DNA of 64,000 nucleotides from Nocardia aurantiaca (GCF_009708175.1 NZ_WMBB01000007.1:1-64000), one strand, 5' to 3'; positions 1-8,656 are shown, counted from the first letter of the stretch. A program made the numbers and translations. Notes: generated by a model not told the origin, from the sequence alone.

Positions 1-26
1 CGGGGCGGTTTGACACCTGCACCTGC

Positions 27-332
27 ATGCCGATATCGAAGGACCTACCTTCATCTCCACAACAGCACGGCGACAACAAGATTCGCGCTTTTACATCACG
101 ACCTCCCTATCACCTATCAGGACACACCAACGCGTGGGCGGAATCGTTCAACGGAACCCTGAAGAACGAACGAGTGAACCGCACCCAATACCCGACCCGC
201 GAACACGCCCGAAAGGACATCACCCGCTATATCGAGTTGAGGTACAACCAGATTCGGCTTCACTCCGGAATTGACTACCACACACCGAACGAAGTAGAGT
301 CCGAGTGGTTCCAGCGGAATCAGGCAGCTTGA
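27..332 (+). pseudogene. IS3-family transposase C-terminal remnant
   Basis: Recognisable from about position 120. The residues AWAESFNGTLKNE and the following YNQIRLHSGIDYHTPNEVE match the end of the DDE integrase core of IS3-family OrfB, including the catalytic Glu in the AESFNGTLKNE motif and the usual C-terminal signature. Only about 70 of the usual ~280 residues remain. The catalytic Asp residues are missing and the first ~30 residues of the open frame are unrelated. It is a dead insertion-sequence fragment that abuts the truncated protease-like gene on the opposite strand. Confidence 0.8.
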
Positions 333-562
333 GATAACCAAAACCTCGCTGTCCGAAAACTTTCCGGCCCCTCAAGCTCGTCGAAAGTTTCGCCGTTGTC
401 TTCACGTAGGCCCAGACCGACTTCGACAACTCCAGGAAGTGCGAGCAGATCGAACTCGACGGCGTTCTTGGCTTGCACGATTTCGGCCGGAATCTCCACG
501 GAGGACTTCCTCAAGACGTCGATCCCAATGGTATCGCTTGCCGGCACAGCAGAACCGAGCAT
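320..562 (-). pseudogene. N-terminal fragment of a trypsin-like/CHAT-associated protein
   Basis: The frame encodes a stretch around LLALPGVVEVGLGLRED that resembles the leader found at the start of many bacterial trypsin-like peptidases (family recognition from memory, not searched). Homology stops after about residue 55, where the reading runs into the IS3 remnant, so the protein is cut off. It has the same orientation as the CHAT gene upstream and may once have been its operon partner. The assignment to a peptidase rests only on this short leader. The truncation beside the transposon remnant is seen directly. Confidence 0.4.
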
Positions 563-890
563 TCGACGAGTCCATACTCATGTCCTCTACCTCGGAATTC
601 GAGTCATCGATGAGCGAACGGCGTACAGCACGACCGTCGTTCGAAGCCCGGGCGCATTCGCGCCGACAGGTCTCCTAATAAGAGCCCCGAGCTGATCGGC
701 GCCGCCGCGACCTCCGGGATCGGCAAAACCGCCCTGACCAAGATCAACCGTGTAGGCACCGTCACCGTCGCACTCCACACATGCCATCGCGCGGATGCGG
801 CGCCATGGTCGCCCACCGCTCGCGCGACACACCCGACCATTTTCATCACCGACCTCGCAGTCGGATCCGGTTGCAGGCACCCTGCCCGAA
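563..890. other. Intergenic, no recognisable gene
   Basis: About 330 bases between the truncated fragment and the end of the CHAT gene. Short frames exist on both strands, but none has a believable start, ribosome binding site or family signature. A plus-strand stretch near 690-760 reads partly like coding sequence (contains GIGKTAL) but has no start and is broken upstream. It probably holds insertion or deletion debris. Confidence 0.4.
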
Positions 891-2825
891 TCAGGAAGAG
901 ATGAGGCTGAAAGGCATCATCCTCGTGGGATCGGCCGAGACGCAGGTCGTGACTGCCCGCGCCAGATCGTCCGGGTCGGTGTTGAGCGCTTTGAGGAGCT
1001 GTTTGAGGAACTGCGGGCCAACGGTTTTGGCGGCGATCTCCCACAGCGTTCCCGCGACGGTCGCGACACCGGCGTAGGCCAGCGCGTGCGCCACCGACGT
1101 CGCGGGCGTAAAGGTGTTGGCCCGCCCGGATTCGCAGGCCACCACCACCGCCCACGGTGTGGCGGTCAGGTCGAGGCAGCTAAGTTCACCGAGCCCGAGG
1201 GCGGATGACGCCGAGGCTTTGATACCGGCGCGGGCATAGTCGAACACATCGCTGCGGGTGTGGCAGAACAACACCAGCGCGGTGCCGGGCCGGGCAGCCC
1301 CACGGATCTGTTCGATGGTCAGTGCCGCGGTGTCGGATTCGGAGTCGAACTCCATCAGCGATACCGGCAGCGCACGAAACACCTTGCTGACCGCTGCGGG
1401 TAGCTCCACCGCCCGATCGGCGATGATGCACACCCGCTCGACCCGCGGTGGACTGGTGGGGTCGGGCTCGCGTTGTTCGATCGCGCGGTGGTGGGGGTGG
1501 AATCGGGCGATCCCGCGAGCACCGATCAGGGTGCCGCCGCGGTATTTGAGGGTCTCCCACGGAATCCAACCGGTGAATCCCAGGCTGTTGATACGCACGC
1601 GGTCATGTGCCGCGAGAGCGTCGAGGATCGGGGTCAGCGATGCGCTCAGCGTTTCCCGCAATGGCCGGAAGATGAGGACCTCGTCGGTGGGAGGTTTGAG
1701 ACTGATCTCGAGCAGCTGTCGGATGGTGGCCCTGGGCAGCGGCGCCGTGACGACCTCGACCTGCCCCCGGTGCTCGATGAGGGCGACCACGTCGGTTCCG
1801 GAGACGAAGGTGTGGCACACGGTGTCCTGCAGCGGGTGCTGCTGCCGAGTCCACCAGCAGGTCATCGCCCGCACACACTGGGCCGCGCCTTGCCGTGAGA
1901 GCTCGTCGGGACGTTCGGCCAGGGCCGCGATCACACCGGTGTAGTGATGTCGGACCCGCGCGACGTAGCCGGCACGGACAGGGCTGTACATCGGATCGGG
2001 CTGGGTGAGCAAGATGGTGTCCAAGCGTCGCACGGACTCGAGTAGCCGCGGCGTCGGCAACGCTGGATCGAGCTCGGTCATCAACAGATTCATCAGCAGG
2101 TGGTGATCACGATAGGCGTCTCGCCACGCCAGCGCTCGCGCCTGTGCGGCCGCGGTCTCTTCACCACAGACCGACAGTGCCCGCGCGGCTGCCACCATCG
2201 ACCACCCGAACACCCGGTTCGGGTCATCGACATCGGCCAACGCGTTGACACGACTCACCAAGCGGTGGGCGCGTTTACGGATCGCACGGCCGGGTCGGCC
2301 CGATAACGCGCCTTCGTCCGGCGGGCGATTCCTCAACGCCAGAGCGAGTTCGCAGCCCAGAAGCATCGCCTCGAACTCGAGCAAGGCCAGACGTCGTGTC
2401 GGGTACGTCGCCGAAGCTTGTTTCCCTGCCAGTATTTTCGCGCCGACGATCACCTCACGGCAGTGGTGGCGGTATCGCCAGATGATCTGGTCGCGGGCGG
2501 AGTCCATCTTGATGATCTGGTAACTCATCTCAACCCACTGCAGCGCGCACCGTGAATGTTCGGTGAGAAACAGCAGGGCGACCTCTGTGGCCACCCGGGT
2601 CGGTTCGGTATGCAGTCGCCGAGTGAACTCGTCACCTGCCTCGATGGCGGTACTCAATTCCGTCAAGACCACGTCCGGTACGCCAGCGCCGACCCGGGCG
2701 TCGCGGGCTAGGGCCAGCGCGGCTGCCAAAGCCTTACTGGCCGCGTGCACATCGGCGTCCGTGATGCCCCCTCGACCGGACCCGACAGCCTCCACACCCA
2801 CCGGACCCTCCATATCACTCGACAC
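891..2825 (-). CDS. CHAT-domain (caspase-like) peptidase
   Basis: A 644-residue protein with an N-terminal helical region (about 20-310) and a C-terminal CHAT peptidase domain (about 330-620). Domain landmarks are WIPWETLKYRGG (residues 420-431), the catalytic His in LFCHTRSD (H522), the catalytic Cys in VVACESGR (C564), and the closing GVATVAGTLWEI block. CHAT proteases are clan CD cysteine peptidases that usually cleave and activate a partner protein, often in conflict or cell-suicide systems. The helical region is probably the sensor or scaffold, though I see no clear TPR. It is transcribed away from a lipase gene 980 bases to its right and lies upstream of a truncated protease-like fragment. 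Its substrate is unknown; the divergent lipase is the obvious candidate (inference). Confidence 0.85.
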   Translation of the reverse strand: MSSDMEGPVGVEAVGSGRGGITDADVHAASKALAAALALARDARVGAGVPDVVLTELSTAIEAGDEFTRRLHTEPTRVATEVALLFLTEHSRCALQWVEMSYQIIKMDSARDQIIWRYRHHCREVIVGAKILAGKQASATYPTRRLALLEFEAMLLGCELALALRNRPPDEGALSGRPGRAIRKRAHRLVSRVNALADVDDPNRVFGWSMVAAARALSVCGEETAAAQARALAWRDAYRDHHLLMNLLMTELDPALPTPRLLESVRRLDTILLTQPDPMYSPVRAGYVARVRHHYTGVIAALAERPDELSRQGAAQCVRAMTCWWTRQQHPLQDTVCHTFVSGTDVVALIEHRGQVEVVTAPLPRATIRQLLEISLKPPTDEVLIFRPLRETLSASLTPILDALAAHDRVRINSLGFTGWIPWETLKYRGGTLIGARGIARFHPHHRAIEQREPDPTSPPRVERVCIIADRAVELPAAVSKVFRALPVSLMEFDSESDTAALTIEQIRGAARPGTALVLFCHTRSDVFDYARAGIKASASSALGLGELSCLDLTATPWAVVVACESGRANTFTPATSVAHALAYAGVATVAGTLWEIAAKTVGPQFLKQLLKALNTDPDDLARAVTTCVSADPTRMMPFSLISS

Positions 2826-2849
2826 TCGCTGACGGCCACGACTGCATCA

Positions 2850-3263
2850 TCAGGAGCCAAACCTGTTGCCGCCGAAGACGATACCGCTAAATAGCCGGCG
2901 CAGCCTGTGGTTTTCCGCGACGCGAACGCTCTGAGCCTTCAACAGCGTGGAGACTAGGGGTGGCGGCACACCGGAGCCTCGACAGCCACACTGCCCGTGA
3001 ACCGATCCCCGCGGCCGCCGCCATGGTCTCGAAGTGCCGGGTAGCCGAGCCTTCCAGAGGCAGTGGCGCAATACCGGGTTGGCGACAGGGAACGCCGCCC
3101 GAACCACGTCGTGCAGCTGCTGATTGGCGGTTCGGCAGGTCATCACGGCTTCGGAGTCGGCGCCGTGAACGGCCCGTGTGACGATGTCTTCCTGCTCGGC
3201 GCTGATCAGATTCTCGAAGTAGGCCGCGCGAGCCGACTCCGCTCGGTCGCGGGAGGCAACAGA
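2850..3263 (-). pseudogene. Possible degraded gene upstream of CHAT gene
   Basis: The reverse-strand frame between the stop at 3264-3266 and 2850 reads as credible coding sequence for about 80 residues. It contains ARAAYFENLISAEQEDIV, TCRTANQQLHDVV and VANPVLRHCLWKARL. There is no good start in frame except GTG-ATG at about 3149, in the middle of the conserved-looking part, and a stop lies directly upstream. After about residue 80 the composition becomes Arg/Gly rich. I cannot name the family. The likely reading is a frameshifted or 5'-truncated gene ahead of the CHAT gene. Confidence 0.3.
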
Positions 3264-3367
3264 TCACCGAAGAAGCAACACCCCAACTTTCCGTCACAGT
3301 GACGCTAGCTTCCCCGCAAAAGGACGCCACGAATCCTCACCCGCGAGCCGCCAACGACCCCAAACGC

Positions 3368-3494
3368 CTCCGGAACTGACAAATAGACCGAGAATCCCTC
3401 CGGAACTGACAACTAAAGTGCGACAACGAGAGCGGAATCCGTCGCATCCAACCTGTCAATTACCAGGTCAGGACTGCCAACTAAACTGCGAACG
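3368..3494. repeat. Three imperfect repeats, possible insertion-sequence end
   Basis: CTCCGGAACTGACAA occurs exactly at 3368-3382 and again at 3398-3412, a period of 30 bases. The second copy continues as CTAAAGTGCGACAACG, and a third, diverged copy (GGACTGCCAACTAAACTGCG and following bases) is at 3471-3494. Several spaced copies of one short motif are typical of the multi-repeat termini of some insertion sequences, for example the IS21 family. No intact transposase lies beside them, so this would be a solo end. A regulatory array for the divergent lipase gene is an alternative. Confidence 0.45.
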
Positions 3495-3807
3495 GACACG
3501 TAGAGCCGACCAGAGGACCCACGATCGAGACGGCAAATTCGACTGAGATGTACGGCTACCCCGAAAAGCTTTCAGGTATTGGGGATGTCATTGACCCCGC
3601 CCTGGCGAAGCCTGGCGCTGTAGGCCGAACAGTCCGAATCGGCGGCCAGATCCCAGCATGATTTCTCGTTCGCCGGCTTTCGCACCGTTGAGCGCGAACC
3701 CGATCGGCCGCTCTGGAGACTTTCGGCCCTTACAGAGATCATCAACGACGGGGAGATTTGTGGGAAAGCGGCTGGTATCCGAACATCTTTGATTTCGGAG
3801 GACAAAC

Positions 3808-5259
3808 GTGGCCAAGAATGATCTTGTCGTTGTCCTGCCCGGCATCATGGGTAGTACCTTGGCCAAGCACGGCCACATGGTGTGGGAGCCGTCAGCCGGA
3901 GCGGTGCTCCGTGCGATCGCCACCTTCGGTCACAGCATTAAAGACCTACAACTCCCAGACGGGATCGGCGATGATCGGCCGGGTGACAAAGATCCTGGTG
4001 GCGGGGTCGAGCCGGTTGCGCTGATGCCCGATGTTCATGTGCTTCCGGGGATCTGGACGCCGATCAAAGGCTACACGGCGCTGCTGCAATGGCTGAACTG
4101 CCTTGGCTTCCGTGAGGGAAATCCAGCTGGGCCGCCAGGAAACCTCTTGCCTGTGCCCTACGACTGGCGTTTGTCCAACCGTTACAACGGCAAACGCCTC
4201 GCTGGCATTCTCGAGCCTGCACTCGAACGATGGCGCGCCCAAGGAGGCCCTTATGAGGACGCCAAGATCTGTTTCGTGTGCCACTCCATGGGCGGACTTG
4301 TGGCCCGTTGGTACATCGCTCATGGCGGCGCCGAGATAACACGCAAACTCGTCACGCTCGGTACCCCATACCGCGGTGCCGCTCGCGCCGTTGACCAGCT
4401 CGTTCGCGGAATACCTCAGGGCCTCAGCCAGTTCGCGCTCGATCTGACCTCCTTGGCGCGAAGCCTGCCCTCCGCGTATCAACTGCTCCCGAGTTACGCC
4501 TGCATCGAGCAAAAGAACAACACTGCGCTGGCCCCAGCAAAGCAGACAAAACTGCTGCGCCTTGATGAGGTCCAGTCCGTCCCCGAGCTGGCCGGCTGCC
4601 GTATCAGAGACGCGATGCGGTTCTACGACGAATTGGAAACTGTCGAAAACGCCGACCGGAACATCCGAGCCATGCGCAACCCGCTCACGGGCACTCGGCA
4701 GCGGACCGGCACGACTTTGACGATCAGCGATACTACTGTCACCCTGCTCGACACCTACCGTGGAGAGGACCTGGGTGGCGACGCCACCGTTCCTGCGGTC
4801 TCTCTCCCCCGCGGTATCCCTTTAGACGATCCCACCATCAAGCACTATGCCGACAAACACGGCAATCTGCAGTGCAACCCGGCTCTGCTCGAAGAGATCG
4901 ACGCGGCTGTCAGCATCGGGCGGGTTGTGGCAAGGGAACTTCCACTGCCCATCGTGCAAGTACGTGTCGATGTTCCCGAGTTGATCTTGTACGGCGAGGA
5001 TCTTCCCGTGGTCGTCGACCTGGACGGCGCTAGTGACCCGATCCAAGTGACCGTCACCGACGAGATCGGCCACGTGCTCGATCGACAGACGCCGAAACCA
5101 GTAGACGGCACGGCAACAGCACACTTCACCGACCTGCCACCCGGCGCCCACATCATCGACGTCACCGGCACCAACCCCCAATGGCTGGTCGGACCAGTCA
5201 GCAGCGTCAGCCTCGTCTGGTCGGACCAAGAACTGGCTCGCCACGGCCTCGAAAGTTGA
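3808..5259 (+). CDS. LCAT/PGAP1-like lipase or acyltransferase with Ig-like tail
   Basis: A 483-residue alpha/beta hydrolase. PGIMGST (residues 11-17) forms the oxyanion-hole strand, PYDWR (117-121) is an LCAT-type landmark, and CHSMGG carries the nucleophile S160, with Cys replacing the usual first Gly. GGDATVP supplies the likely acid D325, and HYADKHGN the likely His (H351, or H346). Residues from about 385 to 483 look like one beta-sandwich domain (ILYGEDLPVVVDLDG to LVWSD). There is no signal peptide, so it should act in the cytoplasm, on lipid or acyl substrates. The start is GTG with CGGAGGAC six bases upstream. It diverges from a CHAT peptidase gene, suggesting an effector pair (inference). 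A metabolic esterase is the alternative. Confidence 0.8.
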   Translation: MAKNDLVVVLPGIMGSTLAKHGHMVWEPSAGAVLRAIATFGHSIKDLQLPDGIGDDRPGDKDPGGGVEPVALMPDVHVLPGIWTPIKGYTALLQWLNCLGFREGNPAGPPGNLLPVPYDWRLSNRYNGKRLAGILEPALERWRAQGGPYEDAKICFVCHSMGGLVARWYIAHGGAEITRKLVTLGTPYRGAARAVDQLVRGIPQGLSQFALDLTSLARSLPSAYQLLPSYACIEQKNNTALAPAKQTKLLRLDEVQSVPELAGCRIRDAMRFYDELETVENADRNIRAMRNPLTGTRQRTGTTLTISDTTVTLLDTYRGEDLGGDATVPAVSLPRGIPLDDPTIKHYADKHGNLQCNPALLEEIDAAVSIGRVVARELPLPIVQVRVDVPELILYGEDLPVVVDLDGASDPIQVTVTDEIGHVLDRQTPKPVDGTATAHFTDLPPGAHIIDVTGTNPQWLVGPVSSVSLVWSDQELARHGLES

Positions 5260-5623
5260 GCGTGACCTTCATTCCACCAACTTCCCTACGGGCTGAATGG
5301 CTGCTTCCGAGATATGCGCGGTCCCAGATTCCAGGCTCGCCCGAGAATTCGGGCCGGGTCCGGTCGCATACGTCTCACGAATGGCTGCTGGAGGGTGGTT
5401 CAGGGACCTTGTGTCAGAGTTCCCGGATATCGAGAAGTGTTCCGGTTCGGTCGAGAACTCGACGGTACATCTGCCGCACCTTGGAGTTGGGGCGGCAGCC
5501 GCGCTGCGCGCAACGTTTCTTCCTGCACATGTTTGCACCGCCCGGTTACATCCACCGGGGCCGACACCCGCTGCGTCAGTGTCGGTGGCGGGCAGCATCA
5601 CAAAGGGGCCGGTCTAGCATGGG
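5260..5623. other. Intergenic, no supported gene
   Basis: About 360 bases between the lipase and the sigma-factor gene. A plus-strand frame from 5297 to 5617 is open but has no ribosome binding site and no recognisable family. I see no strong terminator here. It probably holds the promoter of the sigma-factor gene. Confidence 0.4.
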
Positions 5624-6610
5624 GTGGTGCGATCATCGACGGGCCAGGCGTCGCTGGATCCCAGCGCTCTCGAGGCCCTACGAGTTCCGTTGACGGGGTA
5701 CTGCTATCGCCTGCTGGGCTCGGCCGCCGACACCGATGACGCTGTGCAGGAAACGCTGATCCGCGCCTACACCCGCTTCGATGCCTACGACCCGGGCCGG
5801 GGGCGACTCTCCACGTGGGTGCATGCCATCGCTACCAATGTCTGCCTGGACATGCTGCGCGCCGCACGCCGTCGAACGCTGATGTGGGAGGGCCCGGCGC
5901 CGGGCGGTTTCGATCCTGATGCGGTGTTACCCGCCGACCGGTGGCTGGACCCCATGCCCGACGCTCGCCTGATCGACGCCGCCGATCCGGCCGAACTCGT
6001 CGTCCAACGCGAATCGGTGCGTCTGGCATTCGTTGCGGCGCTACAGCACCTGCCGCCGCGCCAACGTGCCGTACTTGTCCTGCGGGAGGTCCTGGCGTTC
6101 ACCGCGGCCGAGACCGCGGACATGCTGGGAGTCAGCACGGCTGCGGTGAACAGCGCGCTGCAGCGCGCCCGCGCGACCCTCACCACGGCCCGGAAAACCG
6201 ACCTGGATCCGCTCGATCCCGACTCCTGTGTCGACCGTGACCTGGTGCAGCGATACGCGACAGCGTTCGAAGCCCACGACGTCGACGGGTTGGCGTCGCT
6301 ACTGTGCGAGGACGCCGAGTCGGGCATGCCGCCGTTCGCATGGCGGATGACAGGGCGCGAGACGATCGTCAGCGTGTTCGCCGCCGCCGATGGATGCGTG
6401 GGCGATCGCCTCGTACCGACACAGATCAACGGGTCGACCGGGTTCGGCCAATACCGTCCCGATGCCGACGGCGTGCTCCGGCCCTTCGCGCTGCTCGCCG
6501 TGGAAGCGCGGTCGGGGCGGATCGCGCGGTTGGTGACCTTCCTCGGCGCTGGGGACCGGTTTGCGCAGTTCGGACTACCCGAGACGATCGGACCACGGAT
6601 CAACCGATGA
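5624..6610 (+). CDS. ECF sigma factor with SnoaL-like C-terminal domain (SigG/SigJ type)
   Basis: A 328-residue sigma-70-family factor. Region 2 spans about residues 15-85 (YRLLGSAADTDDAVQETLIRAY, then RGRLSTWVHAIATNVCLD). Region 4 spans about 140-190 (LPPRQRAVLVLREVL, then TAAVNSALQRAR). A C-terminal NTF2/SnoaL-like domain covers 200-328. This long architecture is that of mycobacterial SigG and SigJ, in which the extra domain replaces or assists an anti-sigma factor. The GTG at 5624 is used because it leaves a normal N-terminus; a purine-rich run near 5603 is the only possible ribosome site. The neighbouring isomerase-family gene downstream is probably co-transcribed. The target regulon is not visible. 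Confidence 0.85.
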   Translation: MVRSSTGQASLDPSALEALRVPLTGYCYRLLGSAADTDDAVQETLIRAYTRFDAYDPGRGRLSTWVHAIATNVCLDMLRAARRRTLMWEGPAPGGFDPDAVLPADRWLDPMPDARLIDAADPAELVVQRESVRLAFVAALQHLPPRQRAVLVLREVLAFTAAETADMLGVSTAAVNSALQRARATLTTARKTDLDPLDPDSCVDRDLVQRYATAFEAHDVDGLASLLCEDAESGMPPFAWRMTGRETIVSVFAAADGCVGDRLVPTQINGSTGFGQYRPDADGVLRPFALLAVEARSGRIARLVTFLGAGDRFAQFGLPETIGPRINR

Positions 6611-6627
6611 CTTCCGCCGGCCTCGTT

Positions 6628-6655
6628 CGTAGTAGAGGTGACCCTCTTTCCTACG
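6628..6655. promoter_or_regulatory. Inverted repeat between sigma factor and downstream gene
   Basis: AGAGG (6634-6638) and CCTCT (6643-6647) flank TGAC, and outside them CGTAG (6628-6632) pairs with CTACG (6651-6655). The interrupted dyad sits between the sigma stop and the next start, so it could be an operator or an intercistronic hairpin. No binding protein can be named. Confidence 0.4.
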
Positions 6656-6671
6656 ACGAATAGGTCAGCCC

Positions 6672-7271
6672 GTGACATCCACCGACCACACTGCCCTGGT
6701 ACGCGAGCACACGGTCGCCGAACGCGTACGCCTCGCCGATCTCCTTGCCACGCTCACCTCCGACCAGTGGGCGACGCCCTCGCTGTGCGACGGCTGGCGC
6801 GTCCGCGAGGTCGTCGCCCACATGACCATGCCCTATCGAACCGCACCGCTGAGATTCCTGCGGGGGATGGCCGCCGCTCGCTTCTCGTTCAACAGGTACG
6901 CCGACAACGCCGCACGTAGTGACACCGCCAGGATGTCCGACGCCGACCTGCTCGCTGCCCTGCGCGACAACGTGCAACACCCGTGGCGGCCGCCGGGCGG
7001 CGGCGCGGTGGGCGCACTGAGTCATGACGTCATCCACGGTCTCGACATCACCGAACCGCTCGACCTGCCCCCTGCGCCGCCGGACCGGATCGCCGTGGTC
7101 CTGAACCAGCCCGGTCCCCGCTCCTTCGCCTACTTCGGGGTGGACCTGACCGGCAGGCAACTTCGTGCCTCAGACGCGGACATCGTCCTCGGTTCAGGCA
7201 CCCCGATCACGTTGAGCGCCAAGGAGATCCTGCTCACCGTCACCGGCCGACGGGCACTTCCACCCACCTGA
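6672..7271 (+). CDS. Maleylpyruvate isomerase family mycothiol-dependent enzyme
   Basis: A 199-residue protein of the DinB-like four-helix fold. SLCDGWRVREVVAHM (about residues 36-50) and HDVIHGLDI (about 118-126) carry the His residues that bind metal in this family. Proteins of this family use mycothiol as cofactor or are uncharacterised thiol S-transferases. The start GTG follows the inverted repeat described upstream. It probably forms an operon with the sigma-factor gene, a common pairing in actinobacteria. The substrate is unknown; annotation as a true maleylpyruvate isomerase is not justified. Confidence 0.75.
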   Translation: MTSTDHTALVREHTVAERVRLADLLATLTSDQWATPSLCDGWRVREVVAHMTMPYRTAPLRFLRGMAAARFSFNRYADNAARSDTARMSDADLLAALRDNVQHPWRPPGGGAVGALSHDVIHGLDITEPLDLPPAPPDRIAVVLNQPGPRSFAYFGVDLTGRQLRASDADIVLGSGTPITLSAKEILLTVTGRRALPPT

Positions 7272-8089
7272 CAGGCCCCGGCTATGGGAGCGGTCCAGCA
7301 CCCTTGCCTCGGAAAAGGTGGTCGCAAACGTCGCCGTATTCGCGCCGCTTCGGTGAGAAACCTTGGAATCGGCCGGCAGGGTCGTCACTCTCGAGCCCAG
7401 ATGAGGGATCACCGTCAGTGACGGCCCACTCGGACGCTGTGATCCACCGTCGGCTACGCGTCGGGAACATCGCAGCGATGCCAACGCCAATCTGTGTATC
7501 TCCCCCGATTCCATTCGAGCCCTTGATCTCCGGCTCCTCCAGCGGGTCGGGCCACTACTGGTGAACCGTCTCGGGTTTGCGGCCGCCGTGGACTTGCCAC
7601 GCCGATCGCCGACGCAGGCGATCTCCATCGGCGACGCGACTGGACGCAACCCGTATCGGTCATCTGGACGAGAGTGCGGCCATCGGCCTCGGTGACGAAA
7701 CCGGTCGAGGTCGCCCACCCACCGACGCGGTCGCTCGCTCCAGCAGATCGGTATCGATCGAAACTGCGATGCTGGCCGGTACGACCGACGCAAGTCCGCT
7801 GCGCATCGCGGTGTTGAGTGCGCGTTGCCGTGCGCTGGGTCTCTCGTCGCGTGTTCGACGATGTCAATATCGGTGTGAGTGTCGCCGCATCGAACGGCGA
7901 CCTCGAGGTGTTCGGAGCGGGTGGTCGTTGCGGCGTCGTCCAGCGGTGCACCCGGTTTCATCTCGAAGTCTTGAACCCACCGCGGCAAGGCTGCGGTTCG
8001 GCGGATCCCCAGCGGAGGCTCCCGCCTTGAAACGACCGGTGCGCGTGGAGATCTGGGGCGGTGGTGAGCATCAGGTCAAAGGAGCGTGG
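7272..8089. other. Gene-poor stretch, possibly decayed coding sequence
   Basis: About 800 bases with no convincing intact gene. Reverse-strand frames between 7450 and 7990 show short plausible peptide stretches in all three frames (for example SVVPASIAVSIDTDLLERA near 7730-7800), the pattern of a gene broken by several indels. None can be assigned to a family. The last ~50 bases hold the ribosome binding site of the small gene at 8090. Confidence 0.4.
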
Positions 8090-8296
8090 ATGACGATGTG
8101 GTTGTCGGTGTGGAACGAAGCCGTCTGGCTGCAACTGACCCCCGACACCACCGCGGCGGAGGTGTCTGCGTTCTGGTCGGCGGTCGAGGCCGGCGACAAA
8201 CCCGCTCGCAACATCCTGCTCAGTCAACCGGTCGGCACGGGCCCGCTGGAGCTGGGCGGCCAGACCGGGAGTGTACCTCCGGGTAGCATGTGGTGA
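8090..8296 (+). CDS. Small hypothetical protein
   Basis: A 68-residue protein starting MTMWLSVWNEAVWLQLTPDT. The ATG is preceded by a strong AAAGGAG at 8078-8084, which is the main reason to call it. The N-terminus is rich in Trp (three in the first 13 residues). The rest is acidic to neutral, with no signal peptide or membrane segment. It is followed 25 bases later by another small gene with its own ribosome site, so the two look like a pair. I do not recognise the family. A toxin-antitoxin or immunity role is possible but unsupported. Confidence 0.5.
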   Translation: MTMWLSVWNEAVWLQLTPDTTAAEVSAFWSAVEAGDKPARNILLSQPVGTGPLELGGQTGSVPPGSMW

Positions 8297-8321
8297 CACG
8301 ATTCTGGAAGGGGGACATGTG

Positions 8322-8495
8322 ATGTCGTCGAACAGTCACCGCGAGCAGGTCGATGATCCACGCGCCCGATGGCGCCGCCTGCCCGCCGAACCTGCCCACT
8401 ACGTCGAGGAAACCCACGTCGACGGGAGTTCGTCCAGCTATACGGTGCCTGCCGTCGATCCGACCCAGGACTTCACTCGTCTCTATGGTGGCTAG
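8322..8495 (+). CDS. Small hypothetical protein, second of a tandem pair
   Basis: A 57-residue polar protein (MSSNSHREQVDDPRARWRR at the N-terminus, FTRLYGG at the end). A GGAAGGGGG run at 8306-8314 serves the ATG at 8322; a GTG one codon upstream is an alternative. It has no membrane segment and no known motif. It lies 25 bases after the other small gene and before a convergent pentapeptide-repeat gene. The function is unknown. Confidence 0.45.
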   Translation: MSSNSHREQVDDPRARWRRLPAEPAHYVEETHVDGSSSSYTVPAVDPTQDFTRLYGG

Positions 8496-8656
8496 CACCT
8501 GGTCAGGCAGCCTCGTTGGCGGCACACCATTCCCGCACTTCGCGACGCTTGTGCACCGAGTAGTTATCCACCGGTCAACCGGCCCGGATCAACGTGCCAC
8601 CCGTCGATTACCACATCAACTTTCTCGGACGAGGCACTAGCTACCCGGCATTGGGA

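Noticed and set aside
690..760. GIGKTAL stretch as a P-loop of an NTPase partner for the CHAT gene
   Set aside because: No Walker B, no start and stops on both sides; too short to support.
5297..5617. A 106-residue plus-strand frame before the sigma factor
   Set aside because: No ribosome binding site and no recognisable family; likely chance.
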